NCBI RefSeq assembly: GCF_000293885.2
Contig: NZ_CP010945.1
Coordinates: forward strand, 6,654,001-6,718,000
Source of the DNA: Pseudomonas fluorescens NCIMB 11764
GTDB lineage: Bacteria > Pseudomonadota > Gammaproteobacteria > Pseudomonadales > Pseudomonadaceae
Direction: 5' to 3'
Length of the DNA stretch: 64,000 bases
In this document: piece by piece, positions 54,034 to 64,000 of the stretch
Layout: each line of letters opens with the position of its first letter
Position numbering within the stretch: position 1 is the first letter of the stretch
Translations under genes and position numbers: made by a program
Notes under the pieces: generated by a model
Seen by the model: the letters and a program-made list of their open reading frames with translations, nothing else
Told to the model about the DNA's origin: nothing
The model's database searches: none

Positions 54034-54049
54034 TTGACGACTTTTTCAC
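54034..54049 (+). promoter_or_regulatory. Candidate ColR box upstream of the PAP2 phosphatase gene
   Basis: TTGACGACTTTTTCAC fits the recalled ColR consensus YYNASNNYTTTTTCAC at every position. It lies 84-99 bases before the ATG of the divergent PAP2 gene. Confidence 0.65.
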
Positions 54050-54132
54050 TATCGATTCACACAGCAGCGACACAACCGGGTTCAAACTCCGCGCGGCTGC
54101 GCTCTCAAGAACTTACCGACTAAGGAACTGCC

Positions 54133-54876
54133 ATGGTTTCGACCCTTGCCCGCCCCGCCTCTCGCCCGCTCAATTTCTGGGTGTGCCTGGGTGTTCCCGT
54201 CGTTGCGGCGATCATTCTGGTGCTGCTCGAACTGACGTCCCTGGACATGGACCTGGCCCGGCTGTTCTATGACCCGGCGGCTGGAGACTTCATCGGGCGC
54301 CACAGTTTTTTCCTCGAAGACATCCTGCATGACCGTGCCAAGCAAGTGGTCATCGCCTTCTCGGTGTTCGCGATTTTCGGTTTCATCGGTGCCTTTTTCA
54401 TCGACTGGCTCAAACCGTTCAAACGGGAATTGGGTTGTATGGTGCTGTCCCTGGGACTGGCGACATCCTTTGTCACGCCGATGAAAGCGGTGACGGCGGT
54501 TCAATGCCCGTGGAGTCTGGAACAATTCGGCGGTCATGAGACCTACAGCGAACTCCTCAGCCCTCGCCCGCAGACGGACAAACCCGGCCGTTGCTGGCCC
54601 GGCGGGCATGCCGCGACCGGGTTCACGCTGTTTGCCTTGTTCTTTGTGCTGCGGGATCGGCGTCCGCGTCTGGCACGTAAAGCCTTTATTTTTGCCTTCA
54701 CGTTGGGCACGGTGTTTTCCGTGAGCCGGATGATGCAGGGCGCGCACTTTTTCTCGCACAACGTGTGGACGGCGATTTTCTGCTGGCTCATTTGTCTGGG
54801 ATCGTACTACTACACCCTGTATCGCCCGGCTACCAACGTTGAGCGGGTTACCAAGTCACAAGCGGTTAGCGTTTGA
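54133..54876 (+). CDS. PAP2 family membrane phosphatase
   Basis: A 247-residue inner-membrane protein with about six helices. The PAP2 motifs are WPGGHAATGF (PSGH-like) and SRMMQGAHFFSH, in which the final Asp of SRx5Hx3D is replaced by His, a change seen in one PAP2 branch. The first motif region (MKAVTAVQCPW) lacks the usual Arg. Members act on lipid phosphates such as lipid A or undecaprenyl phosphate. It is divergent from colR with a ColR-box-like site in between, so it is a likely ColR target. It is convergent with groEL. Confidence 0.85.
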   Translation: MVSTLARPASRPLNFWVCLGVPVVAAIILVLLELTSLDMDLARLFYDPAAGDFIGRHSFFLEDILHDRAKQVVIAFSVFAIFGFIGAFFIDWLKPFKRELGCMVLSLGLATSFVTPMKAVTAVQCPWSLEQFGGHETYSELLSPRPQTDKPGRCWPGGHAATGFTLFALFFVLRDRRPRLARKAFIFAFTLGTVFSVSRMMQGAHFFSHNVWTAIFCWLICLGSYYYTLYRPATNVERVTKSQAVSV

Positions 54877-54926
54877 ACTGACATCATCGCGACTCGGTCT
54901 CCGGACGGCCCCACATCAAAGGCAAT

Positions 54927-54962
54927 AAAAAACCCCGCCTGCTTTCGCAGGCGGGGTTTTTT
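54927..54962. terminator. Bidirectional terminator between PAP2 and groEL
   Basis: AAAAAACCCCGCCTGC-TTTC-GCAGGCGGGGTTTTTT, palindromic with A/T tracts on both sides. Confidence 0.95.
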
Positions 54963-54981
54963 CGTACGGGGTAAGGCTGGC

Positions 54982-56637
<1,656 letters not shown>

Positions 56638-56674
56638 TTAAATACTTTGTAGTAGCGGGAAAATGAGCGGGAAA

Positions 56675-56968
56675 TCAGCCTTCGACAACAGCGAGGATTT
56701 CGCTCTCGCCGATGACCAGCAGGTCTTCGCCGTCAACTTTCACAGTGTTGCTGCCGGAGTAAGGGCCGAACACAACCTTGTCACCCACTTTCACGGACAG
56801 CGCACGCACTTCACCGTTTTCCAGAACTTTGCCTGGGCCTACAGCGAGGACTTCGCCCTGGTTTGGCTTTTCAGCAGCCGAACCTGGCAGGACGATACCG
56901 CCAGCGGTTTTCTTTTCTTCTTCGCTGCGACGGACGACGACGCGGTCATGCAGAGGACGAAGCTTCAT
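56675..56968 (-). CDS. groS: Co-chaperonin GroES (Hsp10)
   Basis: A 97-residue lid of the GroEL chamber. It starts [14 protein letters not shown], with the mobile loop near [15 protein letters not shown] and [17 protein letters not shown] at the end. It is the first gene of the heat-shock operon. Confidence 0.98.
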   Translation of the reverse strand: MKLRPLHDRVVVRRSEEEKKTAGGIVLPGSAAEKPNQGEVLAVGPGKVLENGEVRALSVKVGDKVVFGPYSGSNTVKVDGEDLLVIGESEILAVVEG

Positions 56969-57111
56969 TGTCGATCTCTCCTAATTGTGGTTTTCATCGG
57001 CCGGTGTATTCCCGGCGGGTTTAACAAATCCGGCAGTGCCGGGTGCGGTTCGTCAAGCGAACCGCGGAAGTCTGTCTGGCATGATCGCCAGAAACCTTGC
57101 GGTGACCGTTA

Positions 57112-57138
57112 CATAAGGGCGCATAAGCTTATTACAAG
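57112..57138 (-). promoter_or_regulatory. Candidate heat-shock (sigma32) promoter of groES-groEL
   Basis: Minus strand: CTTGTAA (57138-57132), 12 bases, then CCCTTATG (57119-57112), near the sigma32 consensus CTTGAAA/CCCCATNT. The start would be ~140 bases before groES. Confidence 0.5.
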
Positions 57139-57171
57139 GGCGCGGATCGAAAATTTTTACATCCATGACCC

Positions 57172-57202
57172 GAAAACGAACACGGCACCCGAAGGTGCCG
57201 TG
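57172..57202 (-). terminator. Terminator after fxsA
   Basis: Minus strand: CACGGCACC-TTCG-GGTGCCGTG followed by TTCGTTTT, 14 bases beyond the fxsA stop. Confidence 0.8.
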
Positions 57203-57215
57203 CAGGTGAAACGGT

Positions 57216-57692
57216 TTACTTGGAATCCCGGTGCTCGAACTCGCCTTCGATCACGTTCGGCTCGCGGCCCAGCGGCTGCTGCGGGGCAGGACCGCCCCGA
57301 GGCTGAAGGTCATCGGCGAACGCACGCTGACGGATCGCCGCCTCTTCGGCGCGCTGGCGCATTTTATTGGCCAGCAACCGGCGAGAGATCGGCAGCAACA
57401 TGATCAGGCCCAGCACGTCGGTGACGAAGCCCGGCAGAATCAACAAACCACCCGCCAGGGCCAGCATCAGGCCTTCGAGCATGGTCTGGGCCGGCAGCTC
57501 GCCGCGGTTCAGGCTTTCACGCGCACGCAGCGCGGTTGCCAGGCCGGCGATACGCAGCACGAACACGCCGAGCATCGAGCCGAGAATGACCAGTAGCAGG
57601 GCCGGGAAAAACCCGATTGCACCGCTCACCTTGACGAATACGAACAGCTCCAACACCGGAAACAGTACAAAGAGCAATAAAAAAGGGCGCAT
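57216..57692 (-). CDS. fxsA: FxsA family membrane protein
   Basis: A 158-residue inner-membrane protein with about four helices (RPFLLLFVLFPVLELFVFVKV; GFFPALLLVILGSMLGVFVL; MLALAGGLLILPGFVTDVLGLIMLLP) and a charged cytoplasmic tail. FxsA shields F plasmid-bearing E. coli from exclusion of T7; its normal role is unknown. Its place beside groESL matches P. aeruginosa order. GGAACCATTTG precedes the ATG at 57692. Confidence 0.9.
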   Translation of the reverse strand: MRPFLLLFVLFPVLELFVFVKVSGAIGFFPALLLVILGSMLGVFVLRIAGLATALRARESLNRGELPAQTMLEGLMLALAGGLLILPGFVTDVLGLIMLLPISRRLLANKMRQRAEEAAIRQRAFADDLQPRGGPAPQQPLGREPNVIEGEFEHRDSK

Positions 57693-57758
57693 CAAATGGT
57701 TCCTCAACGCAAGAATGCCTTGCCAGTGTTCCCTAGATGACGTCGCCATTGCGTGAAT

Positions 57759-58490
57759 TCAAGCGTCGGCCACTTCATTTTTCGGCCAATGCTCGGCGTG
57801 AGCCAGAAAAACCAAGGCTTCGCGTACTTGTGTCGGCGTATTACATGGGGCTTGGAACGGTAGCCAGTAGAGCCCCTGGCCGATGCGCAGGTGCATGCCT
57901 TCCGAGTCGATCCCGGCCAATTGCGCCGGCTCGGTGTCCGGCAGGCCGGCGAGCTCGACATAGTGGGCGATGGCTTTGGCGTGGTCGGCATTCATGTGCT
58001 CGACCATGCTCACTTCCGCCTTGCCCGCGAAAGGATTGGCCAGTGTCAGCTGATCGACCCAGTGAATCGCACCAAAACCGCCGATGTAGCGGTGACGCAC
58101 AGGGTTGAGCACCCAGAAATCGAAATCGTGGGCCTTGTGGTAGCTCTGCGAATCCGGGAAATAGCGGTAGTAACGCTCGGCCGCCGCATCGATGGCGGCC
58201 TCGTCCTCAAGCTTTTGCGCTTCGGCGAGGTAAGTCAGGCGACCGACGGCTTGCACGTCTTCGGCTTCACGCTCGCCCACGAACAGCGAACATTTCGGGT
58301 CTTTTTGCAGGTTATGCGTGTGCTGGGCGATGCGGCTGATCAGGATCAGCGGCCGACCCTGCCCGTCCAGGCAGTACGGAACCACCGAGCCAAACGGGAA
58401 GCCGGGCATCGCCTTGGAGTGCGTCGAGAGCACTCCACGGTATTCCTTGAGAAGCAATTCTCGGGCATTCTTGGCCGCTTCAACGCTCAA
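57759..58490 (-). CDS. HugZ/PNPOx-like protein (haem-utilisation family, DUF2470)
   Basis: A 243-residue protein. The N-terminal split-barrel is of the pyridoxamine-phosphate-oxidase type ([53 protein letters not shown]). The C-terminal DUF2470/HugZ domain has [14 protein letters not shown]. HugZ proteins bind or degrade haem. The start is TTG at 58490, with AAGGAG exactly 7 bases upstream; the 45 in-frame codons further up have no such site. Confidence 0.85.
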   Translation of the reverse strand: MSVEAAKNARELLLKEYRGVLSTHSKAMPGFPFGSVVPYCLDGQGRPLILISRIAQHTHNLQKDPKCSLFVGEREAEDVQAVGRLTYLAEAQKLEDEAAIDAAAERYYRYFPDSQSYHKAHDFDFWVLNPVRHRYIGGFGAIHWVDQLTLANPFAGKAEVSMVEHMNADHAKAIAHYVELAGLPDTEPAQLAGIDSEGMHLRIGQGLYWLPFQAPCNTPTQVREALVFLAHAEHWPKNEVADA

Positions 58491-58645
58491 TTTATGACTC
58501 CTTATATAGAATCCGTCGAAAAAACGGACAGGCGACTGATGAAAGTTACAGTCCGCCATCGGGGCAGTTCTCATGTGCACGTCCGGTGCAGATCGAGAGG
58601 CTCTCTTGCAGGAAGACCACTTCAACCTGTTACCGGGGCATGCGA

Positions 58646-59404
58646 ATGCAACTCACTGACAAAGTAATCATTATCACGGGCGGTTGCCAGGGTTTAGGCC
58701 GCTCCATGGCCGAGTATTTCGCCGGCAAAGGCGCGAAGCTTGCGCTGGTTGACCTGAACCCGGAAAAGCTCGATGACGCCGTTGCCGCGTGCAAGGCCAA
58801 GGGTGTCGAGGCCCGCGCCTACCTGTGCAACGTCGCCAATGAAGAGCAAGTGACGCACATGGTCGCCCAGGTGGCCGAAGACTTCGGCGCGATCCATGGT
58901 CTGATCAACAACGCAGGGATCCTGCGCGACGGCCTGCTGCTGAAGGTCAAGGACGGCGAGATGACCAAGATGAGCCTGGCTCAATGGCAGGCGGTCATCG
59001 ATGTCAACCTGACCGGCGTGTTCCTGTGCACCCGTGAAGTCGCGGCGAAAATGGTCGAGCTGAACAACAACGGCACGATCATCAATATCTCGTCGATCTC
59101 CCGTGCCGGCAACGTCGGTCAGACCAACTACTCCGCTGCCAAGGCCGGTGTCGCGGCAGCGACCGTGACTTGGGCAAAAGAGCTGGCGCGCTACGGCATT
59201 CGTGTGGCGGGTATTGCGCCGGGCTTTATCGAAACCGAGATGACGTTGGGCATGAAGCCTGAAGCGCTGGAGAAAATGACGTCCGGGATTCCGCTCAAGC
59301 GGATGGGCAAGCCGGAAGAAATCGCCCACTCGGCGGCGTACATTTTCGAGAATGACTACTACACCGGCCGGATTCTGGAGATGGATGGCGGGTTGCGGAT
59401 CTAA
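58646..59404 (+). CDS. Short-chain dehydrogenase/reductase (FabG-like)
   Basis: A 252-residue classical SDR. The cofactor loop is [13 protein letters not shown] (TGxxxGxG), NNAGILRDG is the NNAG motif, and [20 protein letters not shown] contains the catalytic Ser/Tyr/Lys. ADxNPEK-like [11 protein letters not shown] after strand 2 suggests NAD rather than NADP. It resembles 3-oxoacyl-ACP reductases, but there is no fatty-acid gene nearby. ATG at 58646 is preferred; 58640 adds two residues. Divergent from the HugZ gene. Confidence 0.9.
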   Translation: MQLTDKVIIITGGCQGLGRSMAEYFAGKGAKLALVDLNPEKLDDAVAACKAKGVEARAYLCNVANEEQVTHMVAQVAEDFGAIHGLINNAGILRDGLLLKVKDGEMTKMSLAQWQAVIDVNLTGVFLCTREVAAKMVELNNNGTIINISSISRAGNVGQTNYSAAKAGVAAATVTWAKELARYGIRVAGIAPGFIETEMTLGMKPEALEKMTSGIPLKRMGKPEEIAHSAAYIFENDYYTGRILEMDGGLRI

Positions 59405-59422
59405 AGCCCGACGCAAAACAAC

Positions 59423-59515
59423 TGTGGGGGAGACGGACCTGCTCGCGATAACGGTGTGCCATTCAACAGTTGAGTTGACTGATCTAACGCTATCGCGAGA
59501 AGGCTCGCTCCCACA
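59423..59515. repeat. Degenerate REPIN
   Basis: TGTGGGGGAGACGGACCTGC (changed copy of TGTGGGAGCGAGCCTGC) and the intact CTCGCTCCCACA arm ending 59515 face each other; the left arm carries several mutations. Confidence 0.65.
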
Positions 59516-59535
59516 GGGGATCGTATTTCAGATCA

Positions 59536-60630
59536 TCAATCGTCGCTGATGGTGATGTTCGGCATCGCCGGGGTCGCTGCTTCCTGCAACACAATCCGCG
59601 CGCCGACATGGCGGGCGAGTTCCTGGTAGACCAGCGCGATCGGGCTGTCCGGCTCGGCGATCACCGTTGGCTTACCGCCGTCGGCCTGTTCGCGAATGGC
59701 CATTGCCAGCGGCAACGAAGCCAGCAGTTCAACGCCATATTGGTTCGCCAGCTTCACACCACCGCCCTCACCGAACAGATGCTCGGCATGCCCGCAGTTC
59801 GAGCAGATGTGCACGGCCATGTTTTCCACCACGCCCAGCACCGGGATGTTGACCTTGCGGAACATCTCCACGCCTTTGCGCGCGTCCAGCAACGCCAGGT
59901 CTTGCGGGGTGGTGACAATGACCGCGCCGGCCACCGGGACTTTCTGCGCCAGGGTCAGCTGAATGTCACCGGTGCCTGGCGGCATGTCGATGACCAGGTA
60001 ATCCAGGTCGCCCCACGCGGTTTGCGTGACCAGTTGCAACAGCGCGCCGGAAACCATCGGACCGCGCCAGACCATCGGCGTGTTGTCGTCGGTCAGGAAC
60101 GCCATGGACATCACTTCGACGCCATGGGACTCGATTGGCACGAACCACTTCTGATCCTTGACCTTTGGTCGGGTGCCTTCGGGAATACCGAACATGATGC
60201 CCTGGCTCGGCCCGTAAATGTCCGCGTCGAGGATCCCGACCTTGGCGCCTTCGCGGGCCAGGGCCAGCGCGAGGTTGGCGGCGGTGGTGGATTTGCCCAC
60301 GCCGCCTTTGCCGGACGCCACGGCGACAACATTCTTGACGTTGGCCAGGCCCGGAATCTGCGCCTGCGCCTTGTGCGCGGCGATCACAGTGGTGATATCA
60401 ACGCGGGCACTGGTGACGCCGTCGAGGCCTTCGATGGCCATCTGCAGCATCTGTGCCCAGCCACTTTTGAACAGACCGGCGGCGTACCCCAACTCCAGCT
60501 GGACGCTGACGCGATCACCCTGGATGTCGATGTTGCGCACGCATCCGGCGCTGACCGGGTCCTGGTTCAGGTAAGGGTCGGTGTACTGGCGAAGGACGGT
60601 TTCCACCGCTGCGCGATTGACGGCGCTCAT
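59536..60630 (-). CDS. mrp: Iron-sulfur cluster carrier protein ApbC/Mrp
   Basis: A 364-residue P-loop ATPase that carries and delivers Fe-S clusters. An N-terminal MIP18-like domain (residues ~5-85) precedes the deviant Walker A GKGGVGKST (107-115), DADIYGPSQ and the cluster-binding CSNC in HICSNCGHAEHLFG. GGAG is 6 bases before the ATG at 60630. It is divergent from metG, a conserved gammaproteobacterial pairing. Confidence 0.95.
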   Translation of the reverse strand: MSAVNRAAVETVLRQYTDPYLNQDPVSAGCVRNIDIQGDRVSVQLELGYAAGLFKSGWAQMLQMAIEGLDGVTSARVDITTVIAAHKAQAQIPGLANVKNVVAVASGKGGVGKSTTAANLALALAREGAKVGILDADIYGPSQGIMFGIPEGTRPKVKDQKWFVPIESHGVEVMSMAFLTDDNTPMVWRGPMVSGALLQLVTQTAWGDLDYLVIDMPPGTGDIQLTLAQKVPVAGAVIVTTPQDLALLDARKGVEMFRKVNIPVLGVVENMAVHICSNCGHAEHLFGEGGGVKLANQYGVELLASLPLAMAIREQADGGKPTVIAEPDSPIALVYQELARHVGARIVLQEAATPAMPNITISDD

Positions 60631-60689
60631 GGGCAACTCCGATAGCAAGACTGGAAAATCAGGCAGGTATCCTACGCCGGACATACATT

Positions 60690-60821
60690 TGTGGCGAGGG
60701 AGCTTGCTCCCGCTCGGCTGCGAAGCAGTCGCAATCAGGCAGACGCACTCCTTCCGCCGAAAACGGGTTGCAGGGTTTGGGGCGGCTTCGCCACCCAGCG
60801 GGAGCAAGCTCCCTCGCCACA
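60690..60821. repeat. REPIN in the mrp-metG divergent region
   Basis: TGTGGCGAGGGAGCTTGCTC at 60690 and GAGCAAGCTCCCTCGCCACA ending 60821. Inserted in a promoter region between two essential-type genes, leaving ~60 and ~137 bases to the starts. Confidence 0.85.
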
Positions 60822-60958
60822 CACAAGCATTTTCACGCTGTTACTGCCTGTTCACAGGTTTGGGCATTCGATGCAACCGGAAACAGGCTGACGGGGTGAA
60901 AAATATGCGCCAGCGCTTTATAGTGGCCGACCTCCGTTTCATCAAGTAGCCGAGCCCC

Positions 60959-63010
60959 ATGTCCGAGCCACGCAAGATCCTCGTCACCAGCGCCCTGCCC
61001 TATGCCAATGGTTCGATCCATCTTGGCCACATGCTGGAATACATCCAGACCGATATGTGGGTGCGCTTCCAGAAGCACCGCGGCAATCAATGCATCTATG
61101 TCTGCGCCGACGACGCCCACGGTTCGGCCATCATGCTGCGTGCGGAAAAGGAAGGCATCACCCCGGAACAACTGATCGCCAACGTCCAGGCTGAACACAG
61201 CGCCGACTTTGCCGAGTTCCTGGTGGACTTCGACAACTTCCACTCCACTCACGCCGAAGAAAACCGTGAGCTGTCGAGCCAGATCTACCTGAAGCTGCGT
61301 GACGCCGGGCACATCGCCACGCGCTCGATCACGCAATACTTCGACCCGGAAAAGAAAATGTTCCTGGCCGACCGCTTCATCAAGGGCACCTGCCCGAAAT
61401 GCGGCACTGAAGACCAGTACGGCGACAACTGCGAAAAATGCGGCGCGACCTACGCACCGACCGACCTGAAGGATCCGAAGTCGGCGATCTCCGGCGCTAC
61501 CCCGGTGCTCAAGGATTCCCAGCACTTCTTCTTCAAGTTGCCGGACTTCCAGGAAATGCTGCAAGCCTGGACCCGCAGCGGCACACTGCAAGACGCCGTC
61601 GCGAACAAGATCGCCGAATGGCTGGATGCCGGCCTGCAACAGTGGGACATTTCCCGCGATGCGCCGTACTTCGGTTTCGAAATTCCGGGCGAGCCAGGCA
61701 AATACTTCTACGTCTGGCTGGACGCGCCGATCGGCTACATGGCCAGTTTCAAGAACCTCTGCAACCGTAAGCCGGAGCTGGATTTCGATGCGTTCTGGGC
61801 CAAGGATTCCACGGCCGAGCTGTATCACTTCATCGGCAAGGACATCGTCAACTTCCACGCCCTGTTCTGGCCCGCGATGCTCGAAGGCGCCGGTTTCCGC
61901 AAACCGACCGGCATCAACGTGCACGGCTACCTGACCGTCAACGGTCAGAAAATGTCCAAGTCCCGTGGCACCTTCATCAAGGCCCGGACTTACCTGGATC
62001 ACCTATCGCCGGAATACCTGCGTTATTACTACGCGGCCAAGCTGGGTCGTGGCGTCGATGACCTCGACCTGAACCTCGAAGACTTCGTGCAGAAGGTCAA
62101 CTCCGACCTGGTCGGCAAAGTCGTCAACATCGCCAGCCGCTGCGCCGGTTTCATCCACAAAGGCAACGCCGGCGTGCTGGTAGCGGGTAACGCCGCACCG
62201 GAACTGACCGAAGCGTTTCTTGCCGCAGCGCCAAGCATCGCCGAAGCCTACGAGGCTCGCGACTTTGCCCGTGCGATGCGCGAAATCATGGGCCTGGCCG
62301 ACCGCGCCAATGCGTGGATCGCCGACAAGGCACCGTGGTCGCTGAACAAACAGGAAGGCAAGCACGACGAAGTCCAGGCCATCTGCGCCCTGGGCATCAA
62401 CCTGTTCCGCCAACTGGTGATCTTCCTCAAACCGGTGCTGCCATTGCTGGCCGCCGATGCCGAGGCGTTCCTGAACGTCGCGCCGCTGACCTGGAACGAC
62501 CACGCGACCTTGCTCAGCAACCATCAGCTGAACGAGTTCAAACCGTTGATGACCCGTATCGACCCGGTGAAAGTGCAAGCCATGACCGACGCTTCGAAAG
62601 AAGACCTGACCGCGAGCCAGACCGACACGGGCGAAGCGGCACCTGCCGGCAACGGCGAACTGGCCAAGGATCCACTGTCGCCAGAGATCGATTTCGACGC
62701 CTTTGCCGCGATCGACCTGCGCGTCGCGCTGATCGTCAAGGCCGAACATGTAGAAGGTGCCGACAAACTGCTGCGCCTGACCCTGGACATCGGTGACGAG
62801 CAACGCAACGTGTTCTCCGGAATCAAGAGCGCTTACCCGGACCCGTCCAAGCTCGATGGTCGCCTGACCATGATGATCGCCAACCTCAAGCCACGGAAAA
62901 TGAAATTCGGGATCTCCGAAGGCATGGTGATGGCGGCCGGCCCTGGCGGTGAAGAAATCTACCTGCTCAGCCCCGACAGCGGCGCCAAGCCGGGTCAGCG
63001 CATCAAGTAA
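60959..63010 (+). CDS. metG: Methionine-tRNA ligase
   Basis: A 683-residue synthetase that charges tRNA-Met. HLGH (21-24) is the HIGH signature and KMSKS is at 331-335. The zinc knuckle is CPKCG...NCEKCG, and the C-terminal tRNA-binding domain ([24 protein letters not shown], ~residues 575-683) is present, as in the long, dimeric E. coli type. ATG at 60959. Confidence 0.98.
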   Translation: MSEPRKILVTSALPYANGSIHLGHMLEYIQTDMWVRFQKHRGNQCIYVCADDAHGSAIMLRAEKEGITPEQLIANVQAEHSADFAEFLVDFDNFHSTHAEENRELSSQIYLKLRDAGHIATRSITQYFDPEKKMFLADRFIKGTCPKCGTEDQYGDNCEKCGATYAPTDLKDPKSAISGATPVLKDSQHFFFKLPDFQEMLQAWTRSGTLQDAVANKIAEWLDAGLQQWDISRDAPYFGFEIPGEPGKYFYVWLDAPIGYMASFKNLCNRKPELDFDAFWAKDSTAELYHFIGKDIVNFHALFWPAMLEGAGFRKPTGINVHGYLTVNGQKMSKSRGTFIKARTYLDHLSPEYLRYYYAAKLGRGVDDLDLNLEDFVQKVNSDLVGKVVNIASRCAGFIHKGNAGVLVAGNAAPELTEAFLAAAPSIAEAYEARDFARAMREIMGLADRANAWIADKAPWSLNKQEGKHDEVQAICALGINLFRQLVIFLKPVLPLLAADAEAFLNVAPLTWNDHATLLSNHQLNEFKPLMTRIDPVKVQAMTDASKEDLTASQTDTGEAAPAGNGELAKDPLSPEIDFDAFAAIDLRVALIVKAEHVEGADKLLRLTLDIGDEQRNVFSGIKSAYPDPSKLDGRLTMMIANLKPRKMKFGISEGMVMAAGPGGEEIYLLSPDSGAKPGQRIK

Positions 63011-63027
63011 GGTTCTGCGCGAAACCG

Positions 63028-63063
63028 ATCCCACAGTCGTGCCCGGCGTGACTGTGGGATTTT
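63028..63063 (+). terminator. Intrinsic terminator after metG
   Basis: ATCCCACAGTC (63028-63038) pairs with GACTGTGGGAT (63050-63060), then TTTT. Confidence 0.85.
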
Positions 63064-63149
63064 CATGTCTGGCCCATAATGTCTCTGAAGTCGGGCTGCT
63101 CCTGCAGAGTTATCCAGCAACCAGCAATAATGTATGGATACAGACGATC

Positions 63150-63719
63150 ATGACCGAGATTGTTCTTACGCTTATCAGCGCCGCCCTGATCAACAACTTC
63201 GTGTTGCACTGGCCGCTGGGCGTCGATCCGCTACTGAGCGCCGAGCGCCGCCAGGTGCATGCGCTGGGTATAGCGACGACCTGCCTGATGCTGATCGTCG
63301 GCATGCTCGGTCATGCCCTTTACCACGGACTGCTGGTGCCGTTGGGGTTGAGTTCGCTGGGCCTGTTCGTGTTTTTACCCTTGAGCGTTTTGCTGATCGC
63401 GCCACTGCTGACGTTGCTGCCGAAGGTGTTTTCCACGCTTTCGTTCGAAGGTCTCTGGCCATTGCTTCTCGGCAATGCCGGCGTCCTGGGGCTGGCGTTG
63501 ATCAACGTGCGGGACGACGAGGGGTTTTTCCACGCTACAGCCCTGAGCCTCGGCGCCGGGCTGGGTTTCTGGCTGGTGCTGAGTCTGTTCTGCGACTTGC
63601 GCCAGCGCACCCTCGATAACGATGTTCCCCTGCCCTTTCGCGGCCTGCCGATCGACCTGATCGGCGCCGGATTGATTGCAGTGGCTTTTCTCGGATTCAG
63701 CGGACTGATCAAAACATGA
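63150..63719 (+). CDS. rnfA: Rnf electron-transport complex subunit A, divergent
   Basis: A 189-residue membrane protein with six predicted helices, similar throughout to RnfA/RsxA (NNFVLHWPLGVDPLL; NAGVLGLALIN; PFRGLPIDLIGAGLIAVAFLGFSGLIKT end). RnfA and RnfE hold a [2Fe-2S] cluster in the membrane with two cysteines each. At the matching sites this protein has D26 (GVDPLL for GLCPFM) and A110 (LGNAGVLG for TTNCAVLG). Its only cysteines, C45 and one in LFCDLRQ, are elsewhere. It overlaps rnfB by ATGA. The complex is still likely expressed, but electron flow through this subunit must differ. Confidence 0.85.
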   Translation: MTEIVLTLISAALINNFVLHWPLGVDPLLSAERRQVHALGIATTCLMLIVGMLGHALYHGLLVPLGLSSLGLFVFLPLSVLLIAPLLTLLPKVFSTLSFEGLWPLLLGNAGVLGLALINVRDDEGFFHATALSLGAGLGFWLVLSLFCDLRQRTLDNDVPLPFRGLPIDLIGAGLIAVAFLGFSGLIKT

Positions 63720-64000
63720 GTCTGATTCAACGCATCGACGCGCTTTTGCCGCAGACCCAGTGCGGCAAGTGTGGCCACCCCGGATGCAAGCCGTACGCCG
63801 AGGGCATTGCCAGTGGCGAGCCGATCAACAAGTGTCCGCCGGGGGGCAGCGAAACCATCTCGGCGCTGGCCGAGTTGCTGAAAGTACCGGTGCTGGAACT
63901 GGACGTCAGTCGCGGTCCGGCACCGGCGCAAATCGCCTACATTCGAGAGGCCGAATGCATTGGCTGCACCAAATGCATTCAGGCCTGTCCGGTAGATGCC
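63716..64000 (+). CDS. rnfB: Rnf complex subunit B, 5' part (runs off the window)
   Basis: The first 95 residues of an RnfB iron-sulfur protein. The N-terminal [4Fe-4S] motif is CGKCGHPGC plus KCPPGG, and the first ferredoxin site (CIGCTKCIQACPVDA) reaches the window end. The protein begins directly with SLIQRIDALLPQTQCG; the N-terminal membrane helix that anchors RnfB in other bacteria is absent. Starts inside the rnfA stop (ATGA). The rest of the cluster lies downstream of the window. Confidence 0.9.
   Translation, partial: MSLIQRIDALLPQTQCGKCGHPGCKPYAEGIASGEPINKCPPGGSETISALAELLKVPVLELDVSRGPAPAQIAYIREAECIGCTKCIQACPVDA

Noticed and set aside
57061..57215. Riboswitch or CIRCE element ahead of groES
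   Set aside because: No TTAGCACTC-N9-GAGTGCTAA dyad; the region is better explained by a sigma32-like promoter and the fxsA terminator.

Overview
The window comes from a Pseudomonas chromosome, most likely the P. fluorescens group. The evidence is the high GC content with Pseudomonas-type codon use, several families of short palindromic REP/REPIN elements (GTGGGAGCGAGCCTGCTCGCGA-like and GTGGCGAGGGAGCTTGCTCCC-like), and gene orders typical of the genus: argP / ACT gene / argO-like / sodB / bifA, icmP / di-haem oxidoreductase / imelysin / DUF1513, mexVW, the colRS locus, and groESL / fxsA. No tRNA, rRNA, CRISPR array, insertion sequence or integrase was seen. From memory, much of 34.9-59.4 kb has the same order as PA4333-PA4389 of P. 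aeruginosa. The first gene (fumA) also fits that block, but about 33 kb of accessory and metabolic genes lie between.

Layout. 0-1.1 kb: 3' part of a class I fumarase. 1.2-8.6 kb: an insecticidal toxin-complex pair, TcB (SpvB/TcdB-like) and TcC (Rhs core plus a variable tail resembling an ADP-ribosyltransferase), with no TcA in view. 8.6-13.4 kb: a MifSR/DctBD-type sigma54 two-component system and an alpha-ketoglutarate-type MFS transporter, with two tandem activator sites and a -24/-12 promoter between them. 13.5-16.1 kb: a flavin-binding protein, a small unknown gene, an ABM-domain protein and an AraC regulator. 16.2-24.7 kb: a spermidine/putrescine-type ABC transporter, an aldehyde dehydrogenase and a 2-ketoarginine-decarboxylase-like ThDP enzyme, with a divergent LysR regulator. 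24.7-33.8 kb: NAD(P)-binding protein, MBL-fold hydrolase/LysR pair, pobR/pobA, an EmrB-type efflux protein, a Cache protein and a coiled-coil membrane protein.

33.8-64 kb is mostly core genome: an epimerase; argP divergent from an ACT gene and an ArgO/LysE exporter; sodB; the c-di-GMP phosphodiesterase gene bifA; icmP behind a probable Fur-controlled promoter; the DHOR-imelysin-DUF1513 operon; mexVW; a three-part envelope-stress locus (colRS, methyltransferase plus InaA kinase, divergent PAP2 phosphatase) in which both outlying units carry ColR-box-like sites; groESL; fxsA; a HugZ-like protein; an SDR; mrp divergent from metG; and the beginning of an rnf cluster cut by the window end.

The most unusual points are the likely new ADP-ribosyltransferase tail on TcC, an RnfA protein lacking both cysteines that normally hold the intramembrane [2Fe-2S] cluster together with an RnfB lacking its membrane anchor, and the sigma54/tandem-operator architecture ahead of the ketoglutarate-type transporter.
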